DNA of 34,452 nucleotides from Bacteroidaceae bacterium (GCA_024400995.1 JAKSLU010000016.1:1-34452), one strand, 5' to 3'; shown: positions 1 through 9,625, counted from the stretch's first letter. Program-made: numbers and translations. Notes: generated from the sequence alone by a model not told the origin.

Positions 1-568
1 GGTCGCCAGTGTAAGCGTGGATGGTGCTCATGATACCGCTCTGGATGGGAGCGTAAGCGTGGAGAGCAGCAGCCATGGGGGCGAGGCAGTTGGTGGTGCA
101 AGAAGCAGCAGAGATAACCTGATCCTCAGCGGTCAGAGTCTCGTGGTTGGTGTTGTAAACGATGGTGGGGAGGTCGTTACCTGCGGGAGCGGAGATAACG
201 CACTTGCGGGCACCTGCCTGGATGTGGGCCATAGCCTTCTCCTTGCTGGTGTAGAAACCGGTGCACTCGAGTACTACGTCAACGCCGAGCTCACCCCAGG
301 GGAGTTCAGCAGCGTTGGGCTTAGCATAGATAGTGATCTTCTGGCCGTCAACTACGATGTAGTCCTCGCCAGCCTCTACAGTGTGCTTGCCCTCGCCGAA
401 CTTGCCAGCGAAGCCACCCTGAGCGGTGTCATACTTGAGGAGGTGAGCCAGCATCTTGGGGCTGGTGAGGTCGTTGATAGCAACTACTTCATAACCTTCA
501 GCCTCGAACATCTGACGGAAAGCCAGACGACCAATACGGCCGAAGCCGTTAATAGCAACTTTTGTCAT
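1..568 (-). CDS. gapA: Glyceraldehyde-3-phosphate dehydrogenase, N-terminal part (cut by window edge)
   Basis: Type I GAPDH, the NAD-dependent phosphorylating enzyme of glycolysis in the cytoplasm. Reading the minus strand from the ATG at 568 gives 189 residues with no stop before the window edge, so the C-terminal part (about 145 residues by family length) is missing. The Rossmann start [14 protein letters not shown] is visible, as is IND at 31-33, whose Asp is typical of NAD specificity. The catalytic motif SCTTNC lies at 156-161 (Cys157), and STIHAYTGD at 181-189 includes the catalytic-base His184. A Bacteroidetes promoter lies 46-77 nt upstream. It is divergent from mscL. Identification is close to certain; only the 3' end is unknown. 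Confidence 0.97.
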   Translation of the reverse strand, partial: MTKVAINGFGRIGRLAFRQMFEAEGYEVVAINDLTSPKMLAHLLKYDTAQGGFAGKFGEGKHTVEAGEDYIVVDGQKITIYAKPNAAELPWGELGVDVVLECTGFYTSKEKAMAHIQAGARKCVISAPAGNDLPTIVYNTNHETLTAEDQVISAASCTTNCLAPMAAALHAYAPIQSGIMSTIHAYTGD

Positions 569-613
569 TGTGAATTATTGTTTTAAAGGGTTAGTTGTAT
601 TGTTTTCTGGGTG

Positions 614-645
614 CAAATATAGAAAAAATCCGCCGATTGACCAAA
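614..645 (-). promoter_or_regulatory. Bacteroidetes-type promoter of gapA
   Basis: On the minus strand, TTTG (645-642) is followed after 20 nt by TATATTTG (621-614). This matches the -33 TTTG and -7 TAnnTTTG elements of the Bacteroidetes primary sigma factor at the preferred spacing. It would start transcription about 40 nt before the gapA ATG. Confidence 0.75.
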
Positions 646-684
646 TTTTTCCCTAAATGCTCCGCAAAATTACTAAATGTTTTT

Positions 685-692
685 TAATTTTG
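685..692 (+). promoter_or_regulatory. -7 promoter element of mscL
   Basis: TAATTTTG fits TAnnTTTG and ends 32 nt before the ATG at 725. No convincing -33 TTTG is seen. It settles the mscL start, because an upstream in-frame ATG at 677 precedes this element and could not be on the transcript. Confidence 0.55.
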
Positions 693-724
693 CACGCAAA
701 TCTCTAACAAACATTTCAAAAACC

Positions 725-1153
725 ATGGCAAAAAGTAGTTTTTTAGAAGAATTCAAGGCCTTTGCGGTAAAAGGTAACGTGATCGACATGGCTACTGGTG
801 TGATCATCGGTGGGGCCTTCGGTAAGATTGTGAGTTCCCTCGTGGACGACATCATCATGCCCCCCATCGGTTACCTTATCGGTGGCGTGAACTTCACTGA
901 TCTCAAGTACACTCTCCCTGCTGTGAGCGTGGAGGGCGTAGAGCTGAGTCCTGCGACTATTAACTACGGCAACTTCCTGCAGACCTCGCTGGACTTCCTC
1001 ATCGTGGCCTTCTGCATCTTCATGCTTCTCAAGGGGGTAATGAAGCTCACCAAGAAGCACGAAGAGCCTGCCCCCGCCGAGCCTGCCGCTCCCGCTGGTC
1101 CTACTCAGGAGGAGCTCCTCGCTGAGATTCGCGACCTGCTTAAGAATAAATAA
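725..1153 (+). CDS. mscL: Large-conductance mechanosensitive channel MscL
   Basis: Homopentameric inner-membrane channel that opens under membrane tension and releases solutes on hypo-osmotic shock. The 142-residue product has the family's usual length. It starts [18 protein letters not shown], an amphipathic N-terminal helix. TM1 (about 19-45) contains the conserved [23 protein letters not shown] segment, then a periplasmic loop rich in V, T and S, TM2 (about 80-105), and a cytoplasmic tail with an Ala/Pro/Glu linker (113-126) and the closing helix [13 protein letters not shown]. The start at 725 is preferred to the in-frame ATG at 677 because the family begins MxKSxxxEFKxF and the promoter element lies between the two. 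The gene stands alone and converges on the CotH gene. Confidence 0.96.
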   Translation: MAKSSFLEEFKAFAVKGNVIDMATGVIIGGAFGKIVSSLVDDIIMPPIGYLIGGVNFTDLKYTLPAVSVEGVELSPATINYGNFLQTSLDFLIVAFCIFMLLKGVMKLTKKHEEPAPAEPAAPAGPTQEELLAEIRDLLKNK

Positions 1154-1167
1154 ATGAGTAAATAAGT

Positions 1168-1207
1168 AAAATGAGCAAATGAGCCCGCAAGCCCATTTGC
1201 TCATTTT
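1168..1207. terminator. Bidirectional intrinsic terminator between mscL and the CotH gene
   Basis: AAAATGAGCAAATG (1168-1181) and CATTTGCTCATTTT (1194-1207) form a perfect 14-bp stem with a 12-nt loop. The arms end in A- and T-rich sequence on both sides, so a U-rich tail follows the stem on either strand. It lies 15 nt after the mscL stop and 19 nt after the stop of the convergent gene at 1226. Confidence 0.85.
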
Positions 1208-1225
1208 TCATATTCTCACATTTCC

Positions 1226-3670
1226 TCATTCACCCATTCCATCGTAGGTGGTCTTAAGCCACTCCATGCGGGTAGTAAGCCACGTCTTGAGACGCTCTAT
1301 CTCAGCGTGGTAGGCCTCCTTGATGGTAGCGTCGTCACTATTCTTGCTGCAGAGATAACCCCAGAGGAGATTGTCGGCCACTACGCTAGTCTCCACGCGC
1401 TGCGCCGTCTGGTCAATATGAGCCATAATATCATCCATGTGGCTGTAGTACTCATCGTAGCGCGACCTGACGAGTTGCACGAACTCGGGGTCCTCAAACA
1501 TGCGCTTTATCCAGTTGGCATCTTTCGTAAAGAAGCCCTCGGGATCAAGCGCCTCATGACCAGGCCTGGTGTAACTAGCAAAACTCAGGTCAAAGTCCCA
1601 TACAGGTCCCATACATAGCTTGTGCCCCTCACCCATGCCGAGATACATAAAGCAACTGGTGTTCATACGTGAGTCGGGGTTCTTGGCTATCTCGTTGATG
1701 AGATACCAATCCACGAAGGAGGATATGTCTATCTTGGTCTTATAGCCCGCATCGGGATCGAGCCAGTTCTCACTATAGAGGGTCTCATCAGCATCGCACA
1801 CGTAGTTGCGGATATACTCATAGTTCTGATCACCCTCCACCACATCGCTCACACCATTGACGAGCATGTCCTTGATACTGAAGGGGCGATACATGTGAGA
1901 AGACCGAAAGACAACAGCCTCTCCCGCAGCAGCCTCAGCATCGGCACGGTAGTCCACCTCCAACAGATAGCCATCGGCGCCATCGAGCACGCGACCTGGG
2001 CCTATCTTGAGGTGCTCGCCCAGCTGGTAGGTACCATAGGCTCTGCCATTGAACACGAGCTCTGAGTAGTCCATGTGAGGCAGATAGTCAAAGTGGGCAT
2101 ACTGCTCACACATGTAGCTAACCAGTTCGTTGTGCACCTTGGACTTGTCATGATAGTTGGCTATGAGCACCCAGTCCTTGTCCTTGGGCAGTGACCAGAA
2201 GCTCACCTTCTTGTCAAACTTGAGGCGGTAGGGTTTCTTGTCAGTCTGCCACGAGGAGTTGCCACGTCCTCGTATCTTCATAGTACTCTGGTGCTGGAGC
2301 GTATTGTCGGCATCAAAGAGCGCAAAGGTGGCACCCTCAATGTAGTACTCCTTGCTCGTCACATCGATAGAGCCTGGCGTTGTGATGATCACCACGGGCA
2401 GTCCGTTCTTGGCCTGTTCCTCAGCCTTGCCAACGATCTCCACTGCTGAGGAGGATATCTGCACCAGCTCTCCATTGGCATTCTTGACGGTCAGTACGAG
2501 GGCAGCCATCTCGTCATATACCAGGTCGTGCTTGAGGTCCTCCACCACGGCACGATACTGTCCCTCCTTAATGCGGCCGGCCCCATCATAGACCTGTTCC
2601 ACGCGCACAAGGCGGTAGTTCGTTGGAGGCGTGACGTAGGAACCCACCTTGCGCTGGGTGCGCTTGGGGGCAGTGCCCACCTTGTCGAGCACAATCTCAG
2701 GGGTCTCCCCCTCAAAGTCAAACTGGGCGTTGGAGGGATTGACGCGGAACTCAAAGCTAGCCTGCGTGCCACGCGACAACTGTATGGGGGCCACCGTCAG
2801 CAGGGCTATGCTGGTGGGGGTACTAAAGTCCATACGGAACTCAAAGCTGCTACCATCGGCCATAACGAGGGTGATGCTGTGGCTCTCGTCATTCTGCTCT
2901 ATAGAGCTGATGACGTTGTGGGGACTGGCCGAATAGGGCGTAGGCATCTCCTCCAGCACCTCGTCGGGGTCGGAGGCCAGGTAGGTCTGTAGGACGTAGT
3001 TGCCGTTCTCGCCGACAGCGACACGCACCGACACACCCTCGGCTCCCTTGTCACCCTGATCGCCCTTGTCGCCCTTGTCGCCATCATGTCCAATGGCCTG
3101 TATGCGGTCGCCGTTCTCATCGAGCAGCTCCACAAAGGTCTCACCCTGGTCGTATGACACGGTCCAGTAGCCATTCTGGTCTATCTTGAGATAAGGCGTA
3201 ACGCCATCCACTGCCAGGGCCTGCACCCCAGTATTCTGCCCATTGACAACCCACTGACCGTCAACGATCTCCACGGTGGGCGTGTAGCCATCTTTGCCAT
3301 CGACGCCCTCAGCTCTGATGCCGGTATTCTGACCATTGATCCACCAGTAGCCATAGACTATCTCCACGGTGGGCGTAAAGCCGTCCTCACCCTTCTGACC
3401 ATCCTCGCCGTTGATAAGGCTGATCTGGCTACCATCGGAGAAGGTGATAACCCACCCCCCACGCTCATCCGTAGTGAGGGGATCAACGCCCTTGATAATC
3501 TTGCCGTCACGATAGGCCAACTGCAAGGCCTCAAGGGCGGACTGCAGGTCGCTCACTGTGGTCTCGAGGGCATCGAGACGGCCGTATATTTCGTCAAACT
3601 TCTGACAGGATTGGAACATGGTGGCCACGAGGAGGGCCATGGTCGGGAGGAGGTAGAGGAGTCGTTTCAT
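1226..3670 (-). CDS. Surface lipoprotein with collagen-like repeats and CotH kinase domain
   Basis: Predicted lipoprotein of 814 residues. The signal peptide MKRLLYLLPTMALLVATMFQ ends at lipobox Cys22; the following QKFDE resembles the Bacteroidetes lipoprotein export signal, suggesting surface display (inference). Residues 28-54 look like a short coiled coil. A DUF4988-like region follows, with two near-identical ~31-residue units (about 98-126 and 129-156, core TPTVEIV...NGQNTG) and a collagen-like Gly-X-Y run at 195-212. The C-terminal half is a CotH domain: IRGRGNSSW at 466-474, KKPYRLKF, and GPVWDFDLSF at 688-697, the presumed metal-binding motif. CotH proteins in Bacillus phosphorylate spore coat proteins; the Bacteroidetes substrates are unknown. 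The start at 3670 is chosen because a good signal peptide begins there; an in-frame ATG at 3703 would place 11 polar residues in front and lies at or upstream of the inferred transcription start. Confidence 0.88.
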   Translation of the reverse strand: MKRLLYLLPTMALLVATMFQSCQKFDEIYGRLDALETTVSDLQSALEALQLAYRDGKIIKGVDPLTTDERGGWVITFSDGSQISLINGEDGQKGEDGFTPTVEIVYGYWWINGQNTGIRAEGVDGKDGYTPTVEIVDGQWVVNGQNTGVQALAVDGVTPYLKIDQNGYWTVSYDQGETFVELLDENGDRIQAIGHDGDKGDKGDQGDKGAEGVSVRVAVGENGNYVLQTYLASDPDEVLEEMPTPYSASPHNVISSIEQNDESHSITLVMADGSSFEFRMDFSTPTSIALLTVAPIQLSRGTQASFEFRVNPSNAQFDFEGETPEIVLDKVGTAPKRTQRKVGSYVTPPTNYRLVRVEQVYDGAGRIKEGQYRAVVEDLKHDLVYDEMAALVLTVKNANGELVQISSSAVEIVGKAEEQAKNGLPVVIITTPGSIDVTSKEYYIEGATFALFDADNTLQHQSTMKIRGRGNSSWQTDKKPYRLKFDKKVSFWSLPKDKDWVLIANYHDKSKVHNELVSYMCEQYAHFDYLPHMDYSELVFNGRAYGTYQLGEHLKIGPGRVLDGADGYLLEVDYRADAEAAAGEAVVFRSSHMYRPFSIKDMLVNGVSDVVEGDQNYEYIRNYVCDADETLYSENWLDPDAGYKTKIDISSFVDWYLINEIAKNPDSRMNTSCFMYLGMGEGHKLCMGPVWDFDLSFASYTRPGHEALDPEGFFTKDANWIKRMFEDPEFVQLVRSRYDEYYSHMDDIMAHIDQTAQRVETSVVADNLLWGYLCSKNSDDATIKEAYHAEIERLKTWLTTRMEWLKTTYDGMGE

Positions 3671-3676
3671 CGGGGT

Positions 3677-3725
3677 AAAAACCATATTAGCGCAATCTTG
3701 CACGAGTGCAAAATTACGCTAATAT
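3677..3725 (-). terminator. Probable clpB intrinsic terminator (20-bp hairpin plus T5)
   Basis: ATATTAGCG (3684-3692) pairs with CGCTAATAT (3717-3725), AAT with ATT, and TTGCAC (3698-3703) with GTGCAA (3706-3711), all sharing one centre. The two apparent mismatches (C3693/A3716 and C3697/A3712) become G.U pairs in minus-strand RNA, so that RNA has an unbroken 20-bp stem. It is followed by GG and five T (3681-3677). It lies 38 nt after the clpB stop. Confidence 0.75.
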
Positions 3726-3740
3726 TTCCATATAGCCAAG
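3709..3740 (-). promoter_or_regulatory. Promoter of the CotH lipoprotein, inside the clpB terminator stem
   Basis: Minus strand CTTG (3740-3737), 20 nt spacer, TAATTTTG (3716-3709). The spacing is ideal and the -33 element is one base from TTTG. The -7 element forms part of the upstream arm of the terminator hairpin described for 3677-3725. Confidence 0.6.
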
Positions 3741-3763
3741 TCTTTGGGCAAAAAACCTCTGGT

Positions 3764-5860
3764 TTAGCCCTCTTCGTTCTCGAACAGGAGCCCCTCGCCC
3801 TCCATATCGGGGCGTACAAGGACGGGGATGCCCGGACGGAGCCTGCCGGAGAGCATCGCCTTGGACAGGCCGTTGAGCAGGAGGCGCTGCACTGCGCGCT
3901 TGACGGGGCGGGCGCCCAGCTCGGGGTCATAGCCAGCCTCAGCCAGACGTGCCACGGCATCGTCGGTGATGTGGAGCTCCACGCCTTGCTCCTGGGCCAG
4001 CGCGGTGACCTTGCGGAGCTGCAAGCGTACGATCTTCTCAATGTCCTTGGGCGTGAGGGCGGAGAAGGTAATGACGTCGTCGATACGGTTGAAGAACTCC
4101 GGGCGCACGCTGCGGCGCAGAGTCTCCAGATCGTAGTTGGAGGTCATGATGATGAGGGTGTTCTTGAAGTTGACGGTACGGCCCTTGTTGTCCGTCAGGC
4201 GACCATCGTCCAACACCTGCAGGAGCACGTTGAATACGTCGGGATGGGCCTTCTCGATCTCGTCGAAGAGCACGACGGAGTAGGGCTCACGGCGCACGGC
4301 CTCGGTGAGCTGTCCGCCCTCGTCGTAGCCGATGTAGCCCGGAGGGGAACCTACGAGGCGGCTGGCGGTATGCTTCTCCTGATACTCACTCATATCGATG
4401 CGCGTCATGAGACTCTCGTCGTTGAAGAGGAGTTCGGCCAGTGCCTTGGCCAACTCCGTCTTGCCCACGCCCGTCTGGCCGAGGAAGATGAACGACCCGA
4501 TGGGGCGCTTGGGATCCTGCAGGCCCGCACGGCTGCGGCGCACGGCATCACTCACGGCCTCAACGGCCTCGTCCTGACCAACGACACGCTTGTGGAGCTC
4601 GTCCTCCAGTGTGAGCAACTTGTCGCGCTCCGACTGCATCATGCGCTGCACCGGTATGCCCGTCCAGCGGCTCACCACGTCGGCAATATCGTCGGCGGTC
4701 ACTTCCTCCTTCACCATAGCTTCGGCGCCCTGCTGGGCGTGCAGACGCTCCTGCTTTTCAGCCATCTGCTTTTCAAGTTCCTGCAGCTTACCATAGCGAA
4801 TCTCCGCCACACGGCCATAGTCACCCTCCTGCTCAGCACGCTCGGCTTGAAGCTTCATCTGAGCAATAGTGTCTTTACACTGCTGGATGTCTGAGAGCAG
4901 GCCACGCTCACCTTCCCATTGCTGGCGCAGATCGCGCTCCTTCACCATGAGGTCGGCAATCTCCTTCTCCAGTTCGGTCAGTTTGGGGTTATTGTCTTTC
5001 GACTCACGCTTCAGGGCTTCGCGCTCGATCTCCAACTGGCGCAGGCGACGGGAGAGTTCGTCGAGTTCCTCGGGCTGCGAGTCGCGCTCCATGCGTAGCT
5101 TGGCGGCGGCTTCGTCCATCAGGTCGATGGCTTTGTCGGGCAGGAAGCGGTCGGCTATGTAGCGATGGCTCAGCGACACGGCAGCAATGAGGGCATCGTC
5201 CTGAATACGAACACGGTGATGACGCTCGTAGTTGTCCTTCAAGCCGCGCAGTATGCTGATGGCGTCCTCGGGCGAGGGCTCATCCACGATGACCGTCTGG
5301 AAGCGGCGCTCCAGGGCCTTGTCCTTCTCAAAGTATTTCTGGTACTCATCCAGTGTGGTGGCACCTACGGCGCGCAGTTCGCCACGGGCCAGTGCGGGCT
5401 TGAGGATATTGGCGGCGTCCATGGCACCATCACCCTTGCCTGCACCCACGAGGGTGTGTATCTCGTCGATAAAGAGGATGATGTCGCCCTGGGCCTCAGT
5501 GACTTCCTTTACCACGCCCTTGAGGCGCTCCTCAAACTGCCCCTTGTACATGGCACCCGCCACGAGGGCTCCCATATCGAGGGAGTAGAGTTGCTTGCCG
5601 CGCAGGTTGTCGGGCACGTCACCGCGCACTATGCGCTGCGCCAGTCCCTCGACAATGGCAGTCTTACCCGTACCGGGCTCACCGATAAGGATGGGGTTAT
5701 TCTTGGTGCGGCGAGAGAGAATCTGCAATACACGGCGGATCTCGTCGTCGCGACCTATCACGGGGTCAAGTTTACCATCGCGGGCTTCGTTGACCAAGTT
5801 GCGGGCATAAAGCTCCAGGGCCTTGCCCTCCTGTTCGTTGGGAAACTGTGTGCTGTTCAT
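3764..5860 (-). CDS. clpB: ClpB disaggregase lacking the N-terminal domain
   Basis: Hsp100 AAA+ unfoldase that works with DnaK to rescue aggregated proteins in the cytoplasm. The 698 residues contain a complete D1: Walker A GEPGTGKT 60-67, pore loop MYKGQFEER about 104-112, Walker B LFIDE 129-133. A coiled-coil M-domain follows (about 260-385), then D2: Walker A GQTGVGKT 461-468, pore motif GYIG 508-511, Walker B LFDE 531-534, arginine finger FFNRID Arg592. The substrate-binding N-domain of about 140-150 residues is absent: the protein starts just before the D1 linker. The segment between sensor 1 (TSN, 573-575) and RPEFFNRID is only about 11 residues, where relatives have roughly 30-40. The start at 5860 is preferred because the frame's 79-residue extension upstream has no Clp_N similarity and overlaps a hairpin and the next gene. 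No standard promoter was recognised upstream. Confidence 0.93.
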   Translation of the reverse strand: MNSTQFPNEQEGKALELYARNLVNEARDGKLDPVIGRDDEIRRVLQILSRRTKNNPILIGEPGTGKTAIVEGLAQRIVRGDVPDNLRGKQLYSLDMGALVAGAMYKGQFEERLKGVVKEVTEAQGDIILFIDEIHTLVGAGKGDGAMDAANILKPALARGELRAVGATTLDEYQKYFEKDKALERRFQTVIVDEPSPEDAISILRGLKDNYERHHRVRIQDDALIAAVSLSHRYIADRFLPDKAIDLMDEAAAKLRMERDSQPEELDELSRRLRQLEIEREALKRESKDNNPKLTELEKEIADLMVKERDLRQQWEGERGLLSDIQQCKDTIAQMKLQAERAEQEGDYGRVAEIRYGKLQELEKQMAEKQERLHAQQGAEAMVKEEVTADDIADVVSRWTGIPVQRMMQSERDKLLTLEDELHKRVVGQDEAVEAVSDAVRRSRAGLQDPKRPIGSFIFLGQTGVGKTELAKALAELLFNDESLMTRIDMSEYQEKHTASRLVGSPPGYIGYDEGGQLTEAVRREPYSVVLFDEIEKAHPDVFNVLLQVLDDGRLTDNKGRTVNFKNTLIIMTSNYDLETLRRSVRPEFFNRIDDVITFSALTPKDIEKIVRLQLRKVTALAQEQGVELHITDDAVARLAEAGYDPELGARPVKRAVQRLLLNGLSKAMLSGRLRPGIPVLVRPDMEGEGLLFENEEG

Positions 5861-5983
5861 ATCAGTGTTGTTTGTAGTTTTCACCAACCATGGGAGCAAG
5901 GGCCGTGCCACCCTACCCCACGAGACTGACAAGACTGACAAAGCGTGCCGATTTGGCAGAAAGAGAGCGGACATAGTACCCAA

Positions 5984-6022
5984 GCAGCCCCAAACCTCCG
6001 AAAAACGAAGGCTTGGGGCTGC
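5984..6022 (-). terminator. Stable RNA hairpin after the C25 protease gene, without a U tract
   Basis: A 17-bp stem with loop AAAAA (6001-6005 on the plus strand). The two plus-strand mismatches (A5994/C6012 and C5998/A6008) become U.G and G.U on the minus strand, so the structure is complete only in minus-strand RNA. It begins 20 nt after the protease stop. No T run follows, so it may protect a 3' end or slow RNA polymerase before clpB instead of terminating fully. Confidence 0.55.
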
Positions 6023-6042
6023 AACATAGGGGGGGCAAAGGC

Positions 6043-9000
6043 TTACTTGATAACCTTCTTGCCACCCATGATATACATGCCAGAGTGGGGCTGGCACACT
6101 CGACCCTGAAGATCGTAGCAGTTAGCGTCGGCGTTAACAGGAGCGTCAACCGTCCCTACGCCCGTGGTCGTTCCCTCGGGGAGCTGGGGAGGCAGTGCAT
6201 CGTAGGGCAGTGTGTGTATGCGTACCACCTGGGTGTTGTACACCTCGCTGTCCTCAAAGGTCTTGTCGGAGTTCCAGCCACCATAGTTGTCCCATGAGTT
6301 GACAAACACAACGATATCCATCTGGTCGTTAACGAGGTCGAAGTTGCCAATGCGCTTGGGGAGGGTATAGGTGTAGGTCCTCTGGAAGGTGCCGTCGGCG
6401 CGTACATCGAGCACGTCGCCGCTGATATCACTGGTCAGCACAGCGCGTGACACGCCATTGTGCACATAGGTGTTGGGCGTGTTGGACTGATAGGCCAGTA
6501 TGTTGTTCTGAGTGAGGAACACATTGAGGCGAAGGTCGGGCAGCGTCTTGGCTATCTTGCCGCTCACGACTACCTTCACGACACCAGTGGCGGGATTGTA
6601 GGTAGAGCCATCGAGCGACAGACTGACGTGGCAGGGACGTGCCAGACGCAGGTTGACTGCATCGAGGTTCTTCAGTACATCGCCACGATAGTGGAAGCTG
6701 GTAGCACTCTCACAGCGGTCACCATTGGGGCTGCATCGGTCAACGAGGAAGGTGGGATAGGCACCCACTTTCCACTTGCCAGCCAGCTCGGTATGCAACT
6801 CGTAGATGCGCAGATAGTAGCTGTTGGTGGGGTCGCCGCCATAGCCGTAGTGACGTATCTCGTAGGCCTTGTCGTGGAGGTGCTGCTCAGTGAGGTACGA
6901 ATCAACAAAGGCATCGTCGCCAGCGCAGGCGTGGCAGTTCTGACCCGTAAACTTCTCGATGAGCACACGGTGGCGGGTGTAGTCCTCAAAGTCGAACATG
7001 GAGGGATAGAGCTCACTCTTCTCCACCTCAAAGGTAGCATTGCCCCAACCTATGCTGATGCTGTTCATCATGCAGTCCAGGTTCTCGGCGCGCAGAGCCA
7101 CATGGGTGTAGTTGGAGTAGATGATGAGGGTATTGTTCTTACCCTTGACTATCTGACCGAGGAGCGTGCCGCACTTGCTGTCGCTCCACACATCGCTGGT
7201 AGTGCTATAGGGGCTGTTGCTACCATAGACGGAGATGCAGTCGGTGGGACCAACGAGGTGTGTCCAGTCGATGCTCACCTTGCGCACATAGCCACCGCTC
7301 TGGGTTGTCACGATGCCACAGGGTTTGTGGTCGTTGCGCATGTTCACGCAGGGATTCTTCTCACTGCTTGCAGCACAAATACTATACACAGCACCGCTCT
7401 GGCCTGTCACGCTGGTAGTGACGTTCCACTGGTCAGGCTTGGTCTTGGCATTGTCGGGGGTGATCACATCGATATTCTTCAGTACAGGCTTGACCTCAAA
7501 CTGGGCACCTGGCATGGGGTCCTCGTCTCCATCGTTCTCAGCAATCATAATCTTGCCCTGCCAGTCCGTATAGCCAGGAGCAGAGCCATAGAGCACGGCC
7601 TCGCCCTCGGTGGCATCAGCGGACAGCTTCATCGTACCATTGCCATCGGCATCAGTGAGTGTCACACCCACGATAGTGCGACCCTGACTCACGCAGACAA
7701 CGGTATAGGGGGCAGCCTTCACCTTGAGCTGATGACCAGCCACAGCCTTACCTACGGCACTCACACTCATCGTCTTGGGAGTCTGGATGTAGGGCTGATA
7801 GGTGGGGTCGCCAAAGAGTTCATAGTACTCGAAAGAATACTCAGCATAGTCGCGGGTCTCGACATTTACGCTGTAGGAGCCCAGGGCCATTGCCTCGCCG
7901 ATGGTACGACCGTGAACATTGAGGGGATCCTCATCGGAGATGGGGAACATACTCGCCATAAAGCCTGGATAGTACTGTCCATCCTTCACGCCACCCTTCA
8001 TGAAATAGGCGTTGGGGGCATCAAAGCTCTCACGCGTGGCACCGATATAGGCCACACTACCGCCGTCGGCCTTGCGCTGCATCTTCTCGCCCAGACACTC
8101 AATATAGTCAAAGCATCCAGAGAGACAGGTCGTAGCCAGAACGATGGGGTACTTGCCCTGATTCTGGAGCGTATTGACATGATCATTACTAAAGGATGCG
8201 CCACCCAGTCCGCCAATCGATCCATGGCCAAAGTAGGACACAACGGCCACACCCTTGTTGATATTGTCTGCGGCAATGGAGGCAGAGCCTTCGCTCACGC
8301 TCACACCATCAAAGTGGCTGTAGTAGTTCTTGACGTACTTGTGACCAGTGATGGTGTTGGGGATGTTGTCCGAGGGGTTGTGCAGAGCCACTGACTTGTT
8401 GAGCCACTTACCATTGGTTTCGCTCAACTGAGCCATGTACTGCGTCTTGGCCATCTGTGCTCTAATCTCAGCCTCGTTGCGACCTGAGAAGCGACCTACG
8501 TAGGCCTCGGGGAAGTAGTCGTCCGTGTATTCACCATAGAAGAAGTCAGTGATGTAGGTGCGCGTGTCGTAGGGCTTTGTACCCGTAAAGCTGGGCACCT
8601 CCTTGTGTCCACCCATGATGAGCACAAAGGCAGGCTTGATCTCCTTGAGGCGAGCCTGTATGCTCTTGGCCCAGGCATCGTCCTTGAGTGTGCCGTTTTG
8701 GCTATAGTCCTCAACATAGACCTCCTGTACGTCGTAGCCCTGCTGGGTCTTCCAGAGGGCGTACTCCTTGGCGAGACCCTCAAACTGCTTGGCTGCCACG
8801 ATGGCCATCTTCACGGCCTTGCCGTTCTGGGGAACGGAGAGGGTGCGAACGAGAGGGGTGCCCTGGATGACAGTCTCCTCTTCTTCCTCCTCTTCCTCCC
8901 AGGGGGCGTTGGGGTCGTAGGTACTACCATCTAACCATACACGCAGGCCCTGCACGGTATAGACGGAGCGAGGGTTGGCCTCAGCACCAAACTGCACGGT

Positions 9001-9366
9001 GTAGTCAGAGCCTTTCCACACCGAGATGGCGCCTGGGTTGTGCTTCCACTCGGTGGTGTTGCCCTTTTCCACGAGGATATTAGTTCCATTGGAGCCCGCT
9101 TTTGCTTCGGCGCTACCCTTGAGCTCGATGGCTACGATCTTCTTGGTAGCAGTAATTTTCAGCTTGTACAGAGTATCTCCGAAGGGATAGAGATAGGCAC
9201 CCGTACTGGGAGCGGTTGCCATGTCGTAGGTGATGGTACACTCGTTCTGAGTGACGCTCACCTGCCCATTTGTGGCCTTCTGCTTGGTCAGGTCGATGGT
9301 CAGGTCCTGCGCATAGCCCAGAACGGCCACAAGTGTGAAGAGGAAAATACAGAGTGTTTTCTTCAT
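6043..9366 (-). CDS. Secreted C25 (gingipain-type) cysteine protease with Omp28-like CxxC domain
   Basis: Secreted protein of 1107 residues. The signal peptide is [20 protein letters not shown] (1-20). A beta-rich N-terminal domain (21-150) is joined by an acidic linker with eight consecutive Glu (157-164) to a peptidase C25 domain (about 170-530). Catalytic candidates are His381 in YFGHGS and Cys414 in ATTCLSGC; their 33-residue spacing matches gingipain R as I recall it. A second beta-rich domain (about 620-780) follows, then an Omp28-like thioredoxin-fold region (about 798-1055) with [12 protein letters not shown], so Cys811-x-x-Cys814. The C-terminus YDLQGRV...[12 protein letters not shown] resembles the short terminal motif common in Prevotella secreted proteins; whether it is a type IX sorting signal is unclear. 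The cleavage specificity cannot be read from the sequence. Confidence 0.9.
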   Translation of the reverse strand: MKKTLCIFLFTLVAVLGYAQDLTIDLTKQKATNGQVSVTQNECTITYDMATAPSTGAYLYPFGDTLYKLKITATKKIVAIELKGSAEAKAGSNGTNILVEKGNTTEWKHNPGAISVWKGSDYTVQFGAEANPRSVYTVQGLRVWLDGSTYDPNAPWEEEEEEEETVIQGTPLVRTLSVPQNGKAVKMAIVAAKQFEGLAKEYALWKTQQGYDVQEVYVEDYSQNGTLKDDAWAKSIQARLKEIKPAFVLIMGGHKEVPSFTGTKPYDTRTYITDFFYGEYTDDYFPEAYVGRFSGRNEAEIRAQMAKTQYMAQLSETNGKWLNKSVALHNPSDNIPNTITGHKYVKNYYSHFDGVSVSEGSASIAADNINKGVAVVSYFGHGSIGGLGGASFSNDHVNTLQNQGKYPIVLATTCLSGCFDYIECLGEKMQRKADGGSVAYIGATRESFDAPNAYFMKGGVKDGQYYPGFMASMFPISDEDPLNVHGRTIGEAMALGSYSVNVETRDYAEYSFEYYELFGDPTYQPYIQTPKTMSVSAVGKAVAGHQLKVKAAPYTVVCVSQGRTIVGVTLTDADGNGTMKLSADATEGEAVLYGSAPGYTDWQGKIMIAENDGDEDPMPGAQFEVKPVLKNIDVITPDNAKTKPDQWNVTTSVTGQSGAVYSICAASSEKNPCVNMRNDHKPCGIVTTQSGGYVRKVSIDWTHLVGPTDCISVYGSNSPYSTTSDVWSDSKCGTLLGQIVKGKNNTLIIYSNYTHVALRAENLDCMMNSISIGWGNATFEVEKSELYPSMFDFEDYTRHRVLIEKFTGQNCHACAGDDAFVDSYLTEQHLHDKAYEIRHYGYGGDPTNSYYLRIYELHTELAGKWKVGAYPTFLVDRCSPNGDRCESATSFHYRGDVLKNLDAVNLRLARPCHVSLSLDGSTYNPATGVVKVVVSGKIAKTLPDLRLNVFLTQNNILAYQSNTPNTYVHNGVSRAVLTSDISGDVLDVRADGTFQRTYTYTLPKRIGNFDLVNDQMDIVVFVNSWDNYGGWNSDKTFEDSEVYNTQVVRIHTLPYDALPPQLPEGTTTGVGTVDAPVNADANCYDLQGRVCQPHSGMYIMGGKKVIK

Positions 9367-9456
9367 AGATTTAAGGATTAATAAGGTTGGTATCTGACAA
9401 AGGGAGAAGGAGACACTGGCTCACCGCATCAATAAGCACGGCAAAGGTCTCCGCTG

Positions 9457-9464
9457 CAAAGATA
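9457..9464 (-). promoter_or_regulatory. -7 promoter element of the C25 protease gene
   Basis: Minus-strand TATCTTTG fits TAnnTTTG and lies about 90 nt upstream of the ATG at 9366. A weak GTTG is present at 9486-9483. The rest of the 259-nt space between this gene and the tmRNA holds only a C7 run at 9520-9526. Confidence 0.5.
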
Positions 9465-9519
9465 ACGCATTATTCCGATACTCAACAGTCTAATCCTCAA
9501 TAAATGCAGATAAATTTTA

Positions 9520-9526
9520 CCCCCCC
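9520..9526 (+). repeat. C7 homopolymer in the motif ATTTTACCCCCCC
   Basis: Seven consecutive C directly after ATTTTA, in otherwise AT-rich intergenic DNA. Near-identical motifs occur at 26600-26608 (C9) and 32005-32011 (C7). Confidence 0.7.
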
Positions 9527-9625
9527 AGAAAATGTAAGACAGAGATAGCAAACTACGAGCTTCTGGATACTCAAACAGAGGAGAGGCAGATGCGCTGTGC
9601 ACCTGCCTCTCCTCTGCGTTGAGTG

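Noticed and set aside
5861..6097. In-frame 79-residue N-terminal extension of ClpB
   Set aside because: It does not resemble the Clp N-domain, and overlaps a strong hairpin and the 3' end of the protease gene.
6460..8394. 644-codon plus-strand open frame opposite the C25 protease
   Set aside because: Antisense shadow; no signal, domain or promoter for it.
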